Source: Opisthocomus hoazin
Lineage: Eukaryota > Chordata > Aves > Opisthocomiformes > Opisthocomidae
Reading direction: 5' to 3'
Assembly: GCF_030867145.1 (NCBI RefSeq)
Contig: NC_134418.1
Span: forward strand, 1,546,802 to 1,610,801
Length of the DNA: 64,000 bases
The notes under the pieces are model-generated. The model worked only from the letters and a program-made list of their open reading frames with translations, was not told where the DNA came from and made no database searches. Positions 1 to 13,060 of the stretch are shown here, piece after piece. Numbering within the stretch: position 1 is the first letter of the stretch; every line of letters starts with the position of its first letter. Position numbers and translations under genes: made by a program.

Positions 1-666
1 TTACAAAAAGATCCCCAAAAGATAACTCCACTGAGAATGAGCAGGAGTAAAAGTGAAAGACACCAACATGATGCTAAACAATGGCAACAATCATAACTTT
101 CCTTACTAACCTGGAATAATCTCAGCTGTTCTAAAGGCTTAAACAGCCCAGAACATGGAGGACAGCACAGACACAAGGGGACACAGAGCTAATGCAGACT
201 GGTGCTCTCAACATGGAGTATGAAGAACCTTGAGCAGGTAACAAGTAGGATCCATGAAGTGGATAGCCATGTTACAGCACCATTATGCCTGAGTTCATAA
301 GCTTTTCTTTTTGCACCACACTGATGTGAGTCGAGCACGGTTTGGTCTATTTTTGCTGGAGGATCTCTGTATGTTCCCTTCTGGTGACAGCAACCCAGTT
401 CATGGCTGTCTTCTTCCTGCCAACAGAGAAAGGGAGAAAAGGTTGAGAGCACACAAGGTGGGGAGCTGTGGTTTCACAGAGACATGTGAGGATATTTAGA
501 CATGTTTGTCATCCGTGCGAAAATTAATATGGAAATGTGGTGGTGATGAAGGTAGAGGTACTGGCATCAACAATGTAGTGCGATGCTTTTGTTGCCTCTT
601 GGCAGCAGACACTTGGAGAGCACCTTTGGCCTCAGTAGTAGCACTGAGTTCTGACAGATACAGACA

Positions 667-960
667 ACGAATTTTAGAATCACAGAATAATCTAGGTTGC
701 AAGGGACCTCCAGAGGTATCCAATCCTTCCCCTTGCTCAACGCAGCATTAGCTATGAGATCAGAAAGGGGTTGCTCAGGGATTTATCCAGTCTGATCTTG
801 AAAATCTCCAAGAATGAACAAAACCCATTATGTCATCCTCTCCCTATGCAGCAAGTGCTCCAGCCCCCATCGATCTTGGTGGCCGCTGCTGAACTCACTC
901 CGGTCTTTCCTGTACTGGGAGAGCTCCGAAACTGAACACATTGTCTAGGTGAAGTCTAGC
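667..960 (-). mobile_element. Old CR1 LINE fragment
   Basis: The plus strand begins TAGAATCACAGAATAATCTAGGTTGCAAGGGACCTCCAG, the complement of a CR1 3' end. It continues through the 'quickly diverged' ORF2 3' part (AGTGCTCCAGCCCC, then CTTGGTGGCC and CTGTACTGGGAGAG). Strongly diverged, so an ancient insertion. Confidence 0.75.
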
Positions 961-1182
961 AAATGTTGCGTAAAGGAATATTTTAGGCATTAGATTCAGA
1001 AATACCTCCAAACACCAGCTCCCTGCAGTGTATCCACTCAAAACTGAGAAGAATGATGATGACAAGCATGGAGGGAAGGACTTTGCACTCACTAGGGAGT
1101 GTATTTTCGCACCTCATACTTTCTTCTCTTTTACTTGCACAGACCTGTGGTTATACCTTCCAGCCATGTAGACTCTCAAGTG

Positions 1183-1362
1183 ACAGAATCACAGAATCAC
1201 AGAATGGCAGGGGTTGGAAGGGACCTCCATGGGTCATCTAGTCCAACCCTCCTGCTGAAGCAGGGTCACCTACAGTAGGCTGTAGAGGACCTTGTCCAGG
1301 CGGGTCTGGAATATCTCCAGAGAAGGAGACTCCACAACCTCCCTGGGCAGCCTGTTCCAGGA
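1183..1362 (-). mobile_element. CR1 LINE 3' tail
   Basis: Clear CR1 3' end, sense strand minus. It has repeated TCACAGAA at the terminus, then TTGGAAGGGACCTCC, 'catctagtccaaccctcctgctgaagcagg', and the GGAATATCTCCAGAGAAGG segment encoding the ORF2 C-terminus. 5'-truncated, about 180 bases, moderately young. Confidence 0.93.
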
Positions 1363-1789
1363 CCCACAGTTGTTTGTTCTTCTCCTTGCTCTGCACAGGA
1401 CAGCATCTGCCCTGCATAGGATTCCTTCACCTGACCATTTCTGATCACCTTTTTGGGGTTTTCCACGTTCACGTCTATGAGGACACACACCAGAGCAGCA
1501 AAATCAGGATCAGAATCCAAACAACTTCAAAAATCCACAAAAATACAGAACTACAAGAGATTTTACCAGGTCACATGGACCATTCTTCTTCTCCCTCATA
1601 GGATTAGTTCTACCAAAAGACATTTGCTTGACGTAACTAACCTCACCCTTGCAAACCCTCTCCCCCTGTCCAACCCCAAAGTCTTGCTCCTGATTTAGAT
1701 GGAAACATGTTGTCTGTTCTCCTGCAGTTGACTCAAGGAGCAGGTTCTTCTCTTCCTTTCCACAGTACCCTTTTACATACTTTCAGTCT

Positions 1790-1990
1790 CCCAGCAAATC
1801 TCTCTGCAGTCATCTCTCCTCTAGACTAAACAATCCCAATTCTTTCAGTCCTTCCTTGGAGGTCATGTTTTCTGGACCTCTGATCATTCCTGCTGCTCTC
1901 CCCTGGACCTTATCCAGTTGGCCTTCATTTATCTCCAAATGCCTTGCACCGGACAGATGGACTCCAACTGAAGCCTTTTGGGACTTCTCA
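1790..1990 (-). mobile_element. Ancient CR1 fragment
   Basis: Contains the string CTCTAGACTAAACAATCCCAATTCTTTCAGTCCTTCCTTGGAGGTCATG in separated pieces, plus a cytosine-rich 'ctgctctcccctggacctt' segment. Both are typical of old CR1 subfamilies in birds and reptiles (upstream part of the 3' region). No tail is seen. Confidence 0.65.
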
Positions 1991-2217
1991 GATCAGAGAT
2001 CTCAGTTTAGCCCATTAGAGAGGAAGACTTAAGTTACTAAGTCTGGATACGGTTCCGAATCCACATTTCCTCCGTGCTTAGGATGGCTCTGCTGTTCTCA
2101 CAAGGGACCATGTCCGGAATGCAAATACCCAAAATGCTAAAATATTTGACAGCCAGTCCTGGACACTGAAGGAAAGACGGGGTAGAATCTCTTCCTGACT
2201 ACAGGTCCTTAACGCAC

Positions 2218-2352
2218 AGCATTTCTGGTGACTTTCCAGCCTCATGTTGTGGTGCACGACTTGTTGGGGTGGAAAGAAGAGAACACTGCTGTACCCAAAT
2301 ATATCTCTCTTGTTCACAAATTTCTCGACACGTGTCCTGTTGCTGCCTGGCA
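2218..2352 (-). CDS. Exon-like segment resembling polycystin channel region (FVN motif)
   Basis: Open frame containing RVEKFVNKRDIFGYSSVLFF between a CTGCAG acceptor and a possible GTGCGT donor. PKD1-like proteins have a conserved 'RFVxF(x)E(V/I)' segment at this place before a hydrophobic helix. Here the helix that should follow is not hydrophobic, so either the exon ends early or the reading has decayed. It is the most 3' piece of the candidate gene I can see. Confidence 0.25.
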
Positions 2353-4698
2353 CTGCAGCTGCAGAAGCAGATCTGCATGCTAGACGGGTAAAGAAGTTAC
2401 AATAAAATCAATGCAACTAAAACGATGTTTCCACTTCCCTTAGTCAATAACAAGAATTGTTCTTCTTAGAAGAGAAACTGATTCCCAAAAAGGAATCCAT
2501 CTATTAAAGACAACAAAATTGCTCCAACTGACACTAATTGATGATTAAGCACATTACGGCAATCTAGTCTGTCCTCCATGGAATTAACGAAATGCAAAAG
2601 TGAAGAAAGAGCTTAAAGGATGAAACATGAGATTTCTGTAATCCTTTCAGCTTCACTCCTTCAAAGTGCTTAACAGAAGAACTAGACTCACATGCAGACA
2701 CACACATTTTTTGCCCTGGCAGAGCATTGGCATTTCTTTTTAGTCATATTCATTATGAGAGCAAAGTAAACAATTTGCTGCAAACAAGATTTGTTTTGCT
2801 TTTCTCTCTCCACTTACAAATTAGCAGGTCATGAAATGCACCCATTTGTTTTATTTGTAATTAATAGCTTCCAAATCCTTGGCTGGTTTCAGCACTTCAT
2901 AGTTGCAGCTGTACATCTGTGCACTTCCAGCACTGTTCTGTTCTCCTTGGAGTGATGCACACTGAAAATGGAGGAATCAAGAGATAACCAGGGTTAAAAA
3001 ACAATTTCAGATGCATATATTTTCGTTGACAACCCCCCTGCACCCCACTTGCCATTCCTTGTGCATGTTTTTCGTGAGTTGGTAAACGCTGCAGTAACGG
3101 ATGCACCGTGCGATATGACTGTCACCCTGCTCCAGCAGGTCCTGGCAGCACGGGCTGTGACCCTGGCACTCCTCACCTGGGCAAAAGCTGAGCTCTCAAG
3201 GGTGATGCTGATCTCACTACGGGCTGGCTTGAGGCATCGTTACACAGCGCTGCATGGATGAGCATTTCTTCCCTTCTGACGGGGGGGAAATAATCCTCCC
3301 AACCTCCTTCGCCTCCTCGTCGGCCATCTTCTGATCATCTCTTCTGCTTCCATTTCCGGGGACTCACTGGGTGCAGGAAGCAATGGGTCCCCTCCTTATC
3401 CCAGCTAGGGCCTTCAAAGAATGCTGTGACACTGTAAGACATATAGCTGTCTGGCATGAGCTGTTAATGATCCATCTCATTTACCCAAGCATAGATTAAT
3501 CTCTGATTCCCGCACACCTGGAATGAGACCTCGGTGCCCAGAAACCATATTTAGCCCATCTTTAAGAGCCTGACAAGAAGGCCCTCCACTCCTGTGTTCA
3601 GTGGCTGTCCTATGCTGGTACAACTCACAGGAGAACTTACAGCAGCTCTGACCACCAAGCCCAGCCTCACCATGTCAGCAAGCCCCCAAGGCAAGGTTAA
3701 GGCATCACATATGCATTTCCATCCTCATCCAATGCAACTTTCTCTTGAATTTACCACTTTCTTTCAAGGCATTTGCTGAGGGAAATGCAAGACTGATTTC
3801 CAGCTAGGAAGATGCACAGAGCTCAAGGATCAAAGCCTGTGGCTAGTTGGCAAACGAGGAGTAGCCTAGCAAATGCTGCCCCATTAACATCTTTGCCAAA
3901 GCCTAACCATCTTTCTGGATAAAGAGAAGGGGCAGGGAGGGGATCTTGGACTTGTGTGTTGAGGATTCATCCTATGACTTACCTGAAACTCCCTAGACTA
4001 TGAGTCATGAGACTCCTGAAGGGGAACAATGCATTTCCAAACATTTGGAGAAAGTCATGGTAAGGCTGTGCCAATATTTCAACAGAAGTGATTTCACTCA
4101 AGTAGCTATACACAGGCTAGCTCAAAATTAATCCTTGCTCCTTTTCTTCAGTCAATGGAGACAGGCAGGCACTTCCAAACAGCAATCATCCTACTGTAAA
4201 ACAGATGTCTAACATAGATTAGATGATTCAGCTGCTGGAGGGCTGACCTCGCTCCGTTGACTGCAGAACAAACCTTGGCAGCTAGTTTGGATCAGACAGC
4301 AAACTGTTATTTGGTTAAAATTAGGCCAGGTGACACCACTCCACCTTACAGAACAATTATATTTGCAACAAATGTCAGTCAATGTGTTTCATGGGAAATA
4401 GGCCTGATCTCATTTTCTGACAAAATTATGAATTCCGTTCATCAAAGAGTCTCTCACAATCATAACATAAACTTTTATGTGGTGCATGACTTAACATTGC
4501 ACAACCTTCTGTTTGAAAAGTTTCTGCTACAGTATAGTAATAAAACTTACATTCAATAGATTGGGACTGGCCAGCTTGTGGAAGCTGGGAAGTATTATTC
4601 AGTGAGAAAGTATCACCGGTGGTTGTCCGAACCTACTGCCTTGCCCAGAGGTAGTCAACATCGTCATCAACTTTCATGAAAGTAAATATATTACTTGC

Positions 4699-4893
4699 CA
4701 TTGATGTAAGCTGCTTGGGTCACAGAAGCTGGCAAAGTGGTAAGTAATGAGGAGGGCAGGGCACGCAGCTCCTTCAGGACTATCAAGTTGCCGGCATGCT
4801 TCAGCTCAAATATATATTTTAGGTAGCAAAATGCAATGTTACACGCAGATGTCAAATAGCATCCACCATACCCATAGAGCAGAGAACTGTGAC
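4699..4893 (-). CDS. Exon-like segment resembling polycystin extracellular domain
   Basis: 195 bases, open, after a strong acceptor (CACCCTCCTTCAG|GTC). The other end fits a GC-type donor (ATG|GCAAGT). The translation has LLYGYGG-CYL, then YLKYIFELKHAGNLIVLKEL. This resembles the polycystin pattern of a YxxGG-Y segment, a helix and a VFxEFxxYN strand. The usual WxDxxTR motif is absent. No other family came to mind; YGYGG also occurs in prolyl endopeptidase, but the rest does not fit. Confidence 0.3.
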
Positions 4894-6301
4894 CTGAAGG
4901 AGGGTGTTTTTTTGAGAAAGACTTGAATATTAGTATGGTCAAGAAAGTCAGCTTGATTTTCCTAAAAGGTGACGGTGAATAGGAGAAAGGAAGAATTTCT
5001 ATGTCTGCAGAAACAACAGACAAGACAGATATTGAAATACTGTGTACATTTTGCAATACACATTGTAGAAAGGATATGCAAAAGCTTGACAGAGCTAAGG
5101 AAAAAGCCACAGAAATCATCTAAGAGCAAGAGAAAATGCTGTGGTGGAAGACATTGAGGGCTCAAGCAAAGTGAAAAGGATTAAGATATTAAAATCGAGA
5201 TTCATCCCACCTGCATTTAGGAGTTTAAAAGGCCAGAGGCAGCCCAGGCTGGACATTTGGCTTCCTTCAGAATCAACAGAGAGAGAATGTCATATCCGAA
5301 ATGCAGGTCATCTTCAGAGGAGACGAATCACTTTGTGGAAGAGCCAATTCTCTGAGGGAATCAGCTAACCTTTTCTGACCTTGACTTCACAGAATTTATG
5401 TCAGAAAATAGCATCTTTAAGACTATTTTAGCATATCCAAGTTCTTTGTAACAAACGATTACCCCAGTTCCACCTGTCCTGTCTCCCTTCTCCACCTGGG
5501 GAAGGGCCAGGCGTCCCACAAGATCCCCTGAAAAGTTCAGTCACCAGCACTTTGTGATACAGGTTGCAGAAAAGGATGTGTCTGCTAGGGGAAAAGGAGA
5601 GATAGCTAGATAGATACGTACATACATATTCATGTATATGTACAACAATAAGAAGCCCATGTCTATATTGTGCCCTCCTTACAGTATCTTTGGCCCTAAC
5701 CCATCTGATTGCCCTCCCAGCCATCAGTGAGAAATACTCCTCCCTCTTCCCAAGGTGCTGTTGTTGGATCACCTCACCCATTCACTCAAAATCTTGCTCA
5801 CCATGAGGTCAACGAGCAGCAGCAGCCCAAGTGTCACTTTGTAGGCTGGTTTCCAGTCCCCGGGCAGATGTCTACTAGAACTTCTCTGAAGGGATCTCAG
5901 CCCAATCCAGCTCAGCGTTCTGGTTTTATTGACAAAGTTCAGCACATTTCTCCAAGAACGTCCTCTGAAACAGTCTTCCAGCAGAGCTCTTAGCTGTATC
6001 TCACAGGCAAGATTTCATCTTCCAAAGCAGAGCTCTGGATCAGCAGTACTTCTCAAAACAGGGTCCTCTGAAGAAAAACAGATTGTAAATCTGTTTAATA
6101 CATGATGAAATGGTCTTCCTTCTACAAGCCCCTCCAAAAGGGGTCACCAACTCCCACAAACACAAATTCTCTTTACTTATAGTGACTCACCGAGAGAAAC
6201 AAGCACTTGTGAGTGGACAATCTGTGTAAAAATAACTACCCATCAAGGTATAGACCTTTTCCACCACTGGAGGAGTAAGAAACTATTTTCCTCTGTCCTA
6301 C

Positions 6302-6508
6302 AGGCACTTCTGCATTATCTACATTGACCAGGAAGACCTTTCTCCCAGCAGGCTTCAGGTTCATCCAACTTTGGGCAAAGCTGCCAGATAATGAGAGACT
6401 CTGATCTGCCTTGGCAAGGCTGGCTTTTAAGTGGTGATCTCCAATAATGAAGACCACATGGTCTGTCTCCAAGTCCAAACCACCACGCTTCAGAGTGTCG
6501 CGGTTGAC
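6302..6508 (-). CDS. Exon-like segment resembling a PLAT domain
   Basis: Exactly 207 bases (69 codons, phase 0 at both ends), acceptor TTGCTCAG|GTC and donor CCT|GTAGGA. It reads LKRGGLD, then VVFIIGDHHLK, SFAQSWMNLK, and AGRKVFLVNVDNAEV near its end. In PKD1-like PLAT domains RGGxDxFxL, SPSWxxxxV and an FFLxNxWL strand occur in this order at similar spacing. The WHDN motif is missing. Confidence 0.3.
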
Positions 6509-7539
6509 CTGAGCAAGAACTCAGCAAAATAAATAAAGCGCTGTGAAAGCTCTGCCATGGGAACGCTTCATAGCCAGCACGTATGCGCACGTACCCTTGC
6601 TGGAACAAGGGACCAACATTTCAGGAGAAACAGGAAGGTCTCTGGAGCCAAACCGATAACTTGACTTCTTCCCTTCTTTTTTTTTCTTTTTTTTTTTCAC
6701 CAAGCTGAGACAACCCAGTGCTTTTCAGTCTGGAGCAGAGGGGAGGGAGAGTGGAGGTGCTCTTACCCACCATGTGGTATCAATAGGTTGGTAGTAAAAA
6801 GCCTCTTGCTGCCAAGGAACACTAGAAATAACAGTGTCAAACATGTCTTTGTGAGCAATTACGGTAAATATAAATGCACGCACACACTTAGTAAAGATGA
6901 GAAACATTAAAAAGAAAATACATAGATATATGTAGGCCTCCTGCTTCTCATCCACTCTTCCCTAGGCCAGGATTAGAAACAGATTGAAGTAGCCTGAGAA
7001 AAACCATCCATGTGTCCTAATTCTCTCGTTAATCAGTAGGTGGTTCATCTTGCCATGTGTTTGATATCACAAGGTTTGCTTCTCCCCATCTCTTCTGATG
7101 TGTCATCGCTCCCCACCCATCACAAGAGAATTTCCCAGTGAACTTCATGCCTGCAGGGTCCTTCCCTATCCCTGCCTGCTCTGCTTAGCCTCGTGAGAGT
7201 AGCACAGGTTCTCCTTATGCAGAGTTTGCCATGTGCACGCACAGAAATGCAGGAAAAGACCTGTGTCTGGTCCTGCTATGAAACACGTTCAGACTATGGG
7301 ACCACTTGGGCAGATACAAGTGAGGCAGCTCCAACTGAACAGGCAAGAAAAATTGCCTGTTGTGGAAAGAAGTATTGGGAATCAATAACCATTTTGCTGA
7401 TCCGTATGAGGTAATACCAGAATTTTATCAGTATAGCTTGGAATTAGGGATGAGTTTTAACTCAGTAAAGAGTTGAAAACAGTGTTTCCACCCTACCTTT
7501 CCCCAAGAATATGACAACTCAAATCTGTTTCTGCTTTCA

Positions 7540-7938
7540 GTTTTTCACCAAAGTCCAAATAAAACTCCGAAGTGCGAAAGGAGAATGAAAGAAAACCAGC
7601 ACAAGTTTAACAATTACAAGCCATGATGACAAAATACAAAACGCCACACCAGTGATAAGAACATCTTTTTGCACATCTCTGCCAAGGTTTTCAACAAAAC
7701 CAAACAAACAGATAATTTCTGGTGCATAGAGAGAAAATGACCTTGCTAATTCCCGCATGCAAAAACCTTGTCCTTCTTCAGACCAGCTCAAACCACAATA
7801 TTCTACAGGCATCCCACGGAGCTTTACACAGCACATGGACTGCCCCGTGCTAACCTCATCCCTCCCAGTGGCATATTCCAGTGTAAATCCTCTCATGTGT
7901 GAATTCAGAGGAGCAAAGTCATGTCTTGTGAGGACCAA
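7540..7938 (-). CDS. Exon-like segment resembling GPS end plus first transmembrane helix
   Basis: A 133-codon open frame. It has a cysteine-rich end (CCVKLRGMPVEYCGLSW, then GFCMREL), followed by SFSLYAPEIICLFGF and a strongly hydrophobic helix (VLITGVAFCILSSWLVIVKL). In polycystin-1-like proteins the GPS is followed by a V/A-P-(N/E)-I segment and then TM1, which is the pattern here. The autoproteolysis motif HL|T is replaced by REL-A, so a cleaving GPS is not predicted. Exact exon ends are uncertain. Confidence 0.3.
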
Positions 7939-8869
7939 TGTGAGGGAAACCAGTAGCTTCTAGGCACCCAGTGCTCCTCCTCCCACTCTGGTGGCCAGGA
8001 AGCGGCTGGAGCCGCGGCTCTGCTCCCCACAAAGCACTGGCTGAGCCAGCACAGGCAAGAAAACCCTGTACGTCAAGGAATCAAGCAGAGATGACTTCTC
8101 TTCTGGATCTAGACCAGGGTCAAGTCTCTGATTTAAGGCCACAGATGGCCGTTTTCTTTGCTCCCTTATAGCTCGAAGCTGTATGGGGCAGACATCAACT
8201 TTCTCACCCATGTTGGTTAGCACTCTTGTGACCGCTGAGTCTGTGAGACTTCTCCAGATCACCTCTGGAGGGGCAATCCAGGCAAGCTCTGCACCCTACA
8301 TGCCCTCACTGAAATCCAAAAGCTATGCCACGCCCACCAGAAAACTTCATTTTGCAAACATGAAGCATAGCACTCAAAACCCACCAGCTGTGTAGAAAAA
8401 GGCAGTGTCTTCTGCTTTCACATCCCTCTCCCAAGCTAACCGCAGTGGAACAGAGTTAGGAGGAGCTGGGTATTTCCAGAGGGTGATTAGCCCACTGATT
8501 AGGTTATCCTCTCCCCAGCCATCCCTCGGTTATGTGCTTGCCCCAATGTGCTGCCCTCTCATCACGTGTGCTGAGGACATCGGCCAGCCCCGCACGCTCT
8601 GCAGAGCTAACCTGGCACACGAGGGGAAGCAGAATCCCCAAGGAGCTCATTTAAGAGTGACTTAGACCATTTTTTGTGATACAATTTTGGAAATTGGGCT
8701 TGAATGAATGGCTCCTCTTCCGATCCTGGCCAAGACTGTGGTTTTCCAGTGAGCAGGGAGGAGGGGACACATACCTTCAGAATTCTCTCTGCGGATGGGA
8801 ATTCATCGTGGTTTATTTTCTCAAGGCCCATGGCTTGTCACAAATCCTTTTTAAGTCATGAGGCCTGGG

Positions 8870-8888
8870 AGGGGGGGGGGGCGGGGGG
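8870..8888 (+). repeat. Poly-G run
   Basis: G11 followed by CGGGGGG in otherwise ordinary intergenic sequence. Confidence 0.9.
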
Positions 8889-11800
8889 AGAAAAGAGAAT
8901 GATTTGGTGTTATTTTTGTTCAGATAGGAACGGTTAGTAAGCCGTTCCGATCCTGCTCAGTGAGTGGTTATAAAGCCATAACCCTTTGAATTTTTTCACT
9001 TGGCGAGGTTTGGAAGGAGGGCAGTAAAGGGTGTCCCTCTGCCCCAGATATTTTACCCTCCAAGCCCACCGCTCCAACTCCTGCCCACGTACCCTCATGC
9101 AGCCTGCAGCATTTTGGAAAATCCAAGCAATTCTGCCCTTTTTTTAGCCTGCATGAACCTCCCTCTCTCTTTGACACTGGGCAAGGTGCTACAGCATCCC
9201 CTGTGCTTCATGTTGCCTCTCACACCCAAGAGAACTACCAGAGACAGAAGTCCCCACTGCAGTCCTGAGCAGTAGCGTTCTTGCTCTCATTTTGGATGTG
9301 TTGCCCTGGCAGCACAAACAGCAAAGCAGAGGAAACTCCAAGCTCTGTGCTGTCCCTCAGGACCTCCAGCTCCAAGCATGCAACATAAGGGTAGAAAGTT
9401 TGTAATCCCCTGCACTAGGGGAAGGAAAGATGCTGGGAGAGCAATTAAAGCTCTGCCTCCCGGGAGGGCAAACACAATAAACAGCGTCACTTATCCCCTC
9501 AGCTGGGAATCCTCTCCCCTCCCTCCAGCCATCTCGGAGCGAGGTGTTAGCCCGACCCGCTCGGCCAACCGGTCCCAATGGCCAGCGGAAGGGGAGCATC
9601 ACCTCCAGAGGTGCAACACGCTCCAGGTGTGTGTGAAAACAGGCAGGGAGAGAGGGTCTGATCTGGCTTTGAACATTGACCTTGCAGACACCAGCCATGG
9701 TCAAATCTTACATACCTTCCTCACGTCAAGCCTCAGGGATGCTTGCCCTGAGAAAGGGCCTCCTTGTGCGAGGACGCTTATAACGGACTGAGCCAGGCTC
9801 TGGCTGCTCTGTTAGCTGGTGTCCCGTGATGTATAATACACCACTGTCTCTTCATGTAATACTACTCAGCATTATGGTTCCTGAAAGAATAGGCTTCCAC
9901 AACCACACTAATAAATCGTGACTCAATTGAAGACCTTCTCCCCCCAGGTGTATCCTGTAGCTTGCTGAGCTCGGTAAAGCAGCATCCATTGACCTTGCAG
10001 ACCCTGAAACAGCCTGATAGAGACTTAATGTAGGAGCTCTCAGACCTCAGCAAGCAGGGGCTGCGATATCTTTCTCTTGATCCACAGCAGCATCTGTCTA
10101 CTGGTGAGTGCTCAGCAGCTGGAGCTGGTGGCTCTCCAAATATTCACCTGCAGAAATGCTTCTCTGCAGCCAGCATGGGATGGCTTTGTAGCTCAGCCTT
10201 GCTCCTCCTGCAGTAAATCAAAGGTAGGAAAAACTTATGTCAGAGGGATGCAGTACGCCAGCCAGAAAAGCACATGACTATTTGACCCTCTTGAGCCTGC
10301 AAAGCAGGTCCAGCGTAAGATGTCTGCTGAGGTTTCAAGGGGCTTTCTATAGAGCAGAAGTAGTGGAGAAAAGAAGAAATAATGAAAAAAAAGAAAAAGC
10401 ACAAGCCAGAATTTCCAGCCTCAGAACTGTTATTTCCCAGCTTTTGGGGGGGTTTATGCATGAGTGTAAATAGGAGAGTCTTTCTGCAGTACATCCTCAC
10501 AGGACCTCTACATTGTGCAAAGAAGCTGATGTAAATTGGAGGAACATGTGGCAGCAAAGGGGAAAAAATAAGATGCTTTACCATGATCATAGGAGCATGA
10601 AGAAGTGCATATATTCCAGAAGTCTGATCTCCTACAAAAGCTAGGCAAGAAAATCTCACCCAGATATTCCTGCCTCAACCATAACTTCCAGATGATTTAC
10701 AGCATATGCTTAACAAAGTCTCCCAAACCTGCTTCAAAGACCTGAAACACCGATGGACCCACCATGACCTTAGGATTATTGCCTCGACAAATCCACAGAC
10801 AACAGCTCCCCGAGAGAAAACGCAGAAGACGCAACTCATACAAGCTCTAATGGACATACCGGCAGGAAAGCTGAACGAGAGGTAGAGGTCCCGGCCTTTT
10901 TCCCATTTTTTTTTTCAAAGCTGTGGCACTCAGCCTGAGGCAAAGTCCTCTGAACTCAACAGGAGTCTTTCCACGGTCAACGGCAGGTCCATTCATCCCA
11001 CCTCCTGTTACCCACCATCCAGAGCTCACTCTAATTCTCTGTGCCAGCACTTCCCATCGTGCTGGGAAAGCTCCTTGCAGCCCCACTTAGCTCCTGAAGG
11101 TTGATTCCCCTTTTTAACAGGCCAAAACCGCAGGATGCCAACTAATTGCTTCGTGAATGACCCCAGTGTTAGGGGCTCCGCCGCCATGGCTGGGAGGCCC
11201 TTCCACACGTTTGTGGTGCCTCGCACTTCCTGACATCTGGATCCAATTGGCGCTCCCTTTAGCTGCTGCCAGAGCTCAAATGACCTCTTACCTGTGCTAA
11301 GGTACCAGTAAGCCAAGGGGCAGGCATTGCCCGCACGATTCTCACCACATCTGATCCCTCCTCTGCCTCTCCTGCCAAGCCCATACTTCATCCCAGATCC
11401 GTTTCAGGTCCAGCATTTCAACCACCGTGAGATCCTGTCTAGTGCTGCCCTTCTTTTCTGCAGCTTTTACCCTCTCTTTTATAGGTGGAGGTTTTATTAA
11501 TTTGTTGGGTCCTTATTTTCTTCCCCACCCACAGCATCTCACTGTGGTACCTAGGTGCTCTGCTTCATGAGATCTTCATTAGTTAGAGCAGGGCTCTGAT
11601 ACCCCTCGAGCAGAGGCAGCCATTCACAGCACCAGCCTCAAGCATCCACCTCAGCCATTGCAAAGCCTCAAACGGAACTGTAAGGTGATTCAGTGAATGG
11701 GTGACTTACTTAAACCGCAGCCTTCAGCTAAAAACAGGCACTTGTAGACCTGAGAAGTATGGAGGTGCAGGTTTCCTCAACCACCAGCCCAAATACAGCC

Positions 11801-11984
11801 ATGCCTGGCTGAGTATGCAGTCTGCCCCTTGCCCCAAACCAAGGGCAGCAGGCACAGAAATGCGAGGCAGGGAATCAAGCCACATCTCCTAGCGCCCTAA
11901 CCAGAAGGATGTGCTTTCCCTTGGTTTTTTGTTGACTTGATCCAATGTGCAACAGAGTCTGGCTGCTTCCCTCATCCCATTAAA

Positions 11985-12238
11985 TCCCAATTACAAACTG
12001 AAGCACAGGAAGTTCCATCTGAACATGAGGAAGAACTTCTTCCCTCTGAGGGTGATGGAGCACTGGAACAGGCTGCCCAGGGAGGTTGTGGAGTGTCCTT
12101 CTCTGGAGATATTCAAGACCCACCTGCACAAGGTCTTCTGCAGCCTGCTGTAGGTGACCCTGCTTCAGCAGGGGGGTTGGACTAGATGACCCACAGAGGT
12201 CCCTTCCAACCCCTGCCATTCTGTGTGATTCTGTGAAA
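11985..12238 (+). mobile_element. CR1 LINE 3' tail
   Basis: The sense strand is plus: ATGAGGAAGAACTTCTTCCC, then GGAACAGGCTGCCCAGGGAGG, GGAGATATTCAAGACC, the TTGGACTAGATGACC block and the terminal CATTCTGTGTGATTCTGTGA. Encodes the last part of the ORF2 reverse transcriptase C-terminus (RKNFFPL, NRLPREVVE). 5'-truncated, well conserved. Confidence 0.95.
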
Positions 12239-12649
12239 TCAATTTTTTTAAGCCGCAGTCTAAAACCCAGACCTTCTCTGCTGTTCTTGGGCTGTGAATA
12301 AATAGCAAACCACTTCACCATCCTAGGTCTCCTCATTCTGACCCATCTGCTACTCCTGTTTAGCCTCTCCACCATGAAGCTGAGGCAGGCTGCACTCTTA
12401 CCACCTCCCATGCTGCCAGTGCAAACTACTACAGAGCAGGGTCCGCGTCCTGCTGAGCAGAGCGTTGATACTCAGCCACAAAAAGGCACCATGCATACGA
12501 AAACATGGTCCATGCAAGCCCAGTAACAAATGCTGAACGCCAGGTCCTGGAAGGTGAGGCCCCCCAACCCTATGAGATGGGACCTTCTCCTCCCGCTGGA
12601 GACCAAAACTGCTTTCAGCTCCCAGGTACTGTGGACGATTATGTTCTCA

Positions 12650-13060
12650 TTATAAAGGGCTGTGGGGTCTGGTGGTCAGAGTAAGGTACCATCAATCAGG
12701 GCTCCGAAGCTCCATTTGCAACCACAAATTAACCCACTATCATATTACTCTGCTGCTGTATAGTTTTGCAACAGTTATGGAGTGTCAGGCTGAGTACGGG
12801 CTCTGAAAAATGGGACTGGAGCTGGGCTGGCTCCTGGAAAGCTCAGCAGTGATCCTGTCTTGCCCTTTTCCTTTAACTTGGATTTTCTGTGAACAGGAAA
12901 GTGCCTTTACCACCTCATTTTCACCTCTGCCACTGACTGTCTGGGTAGCCTTGGTGAAATCACATAGCCTGGCTCAATTTTTCCATCTGGACGCTTAGAA
13001 TAATTGCAAAGCCCATTTTCCTAACAAGGTGCTTCAAAATTCCCAGGTAAAAGGCACTGT
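12650..13060 (+). mobile_element. MIR-like / CORE-SINE remnant
   Basis: Around 12655-12715 the sequence recalls a tRNA-derived SINE head (GTCTGGTGGTCAGAG). At 12920-13010 it follows the MIR core order: CTCTGCCACTGACTGTCTGG, CTTGGTGAAATCACATAGCC, CAATTTTTCCATCTGGA. MIR and AmnSINE elements are rare and highly diverged in birds, which fits the poor match. Confidence 0.5.

Noticed and set aside
4699..4893. Prolyl endopeptidase exon, suggested by LLYGYGG
   Set aside because: Only the YGYGG string matches; the flanking residues and the following segment do not follow that family. The polycystin-like reading fits better.
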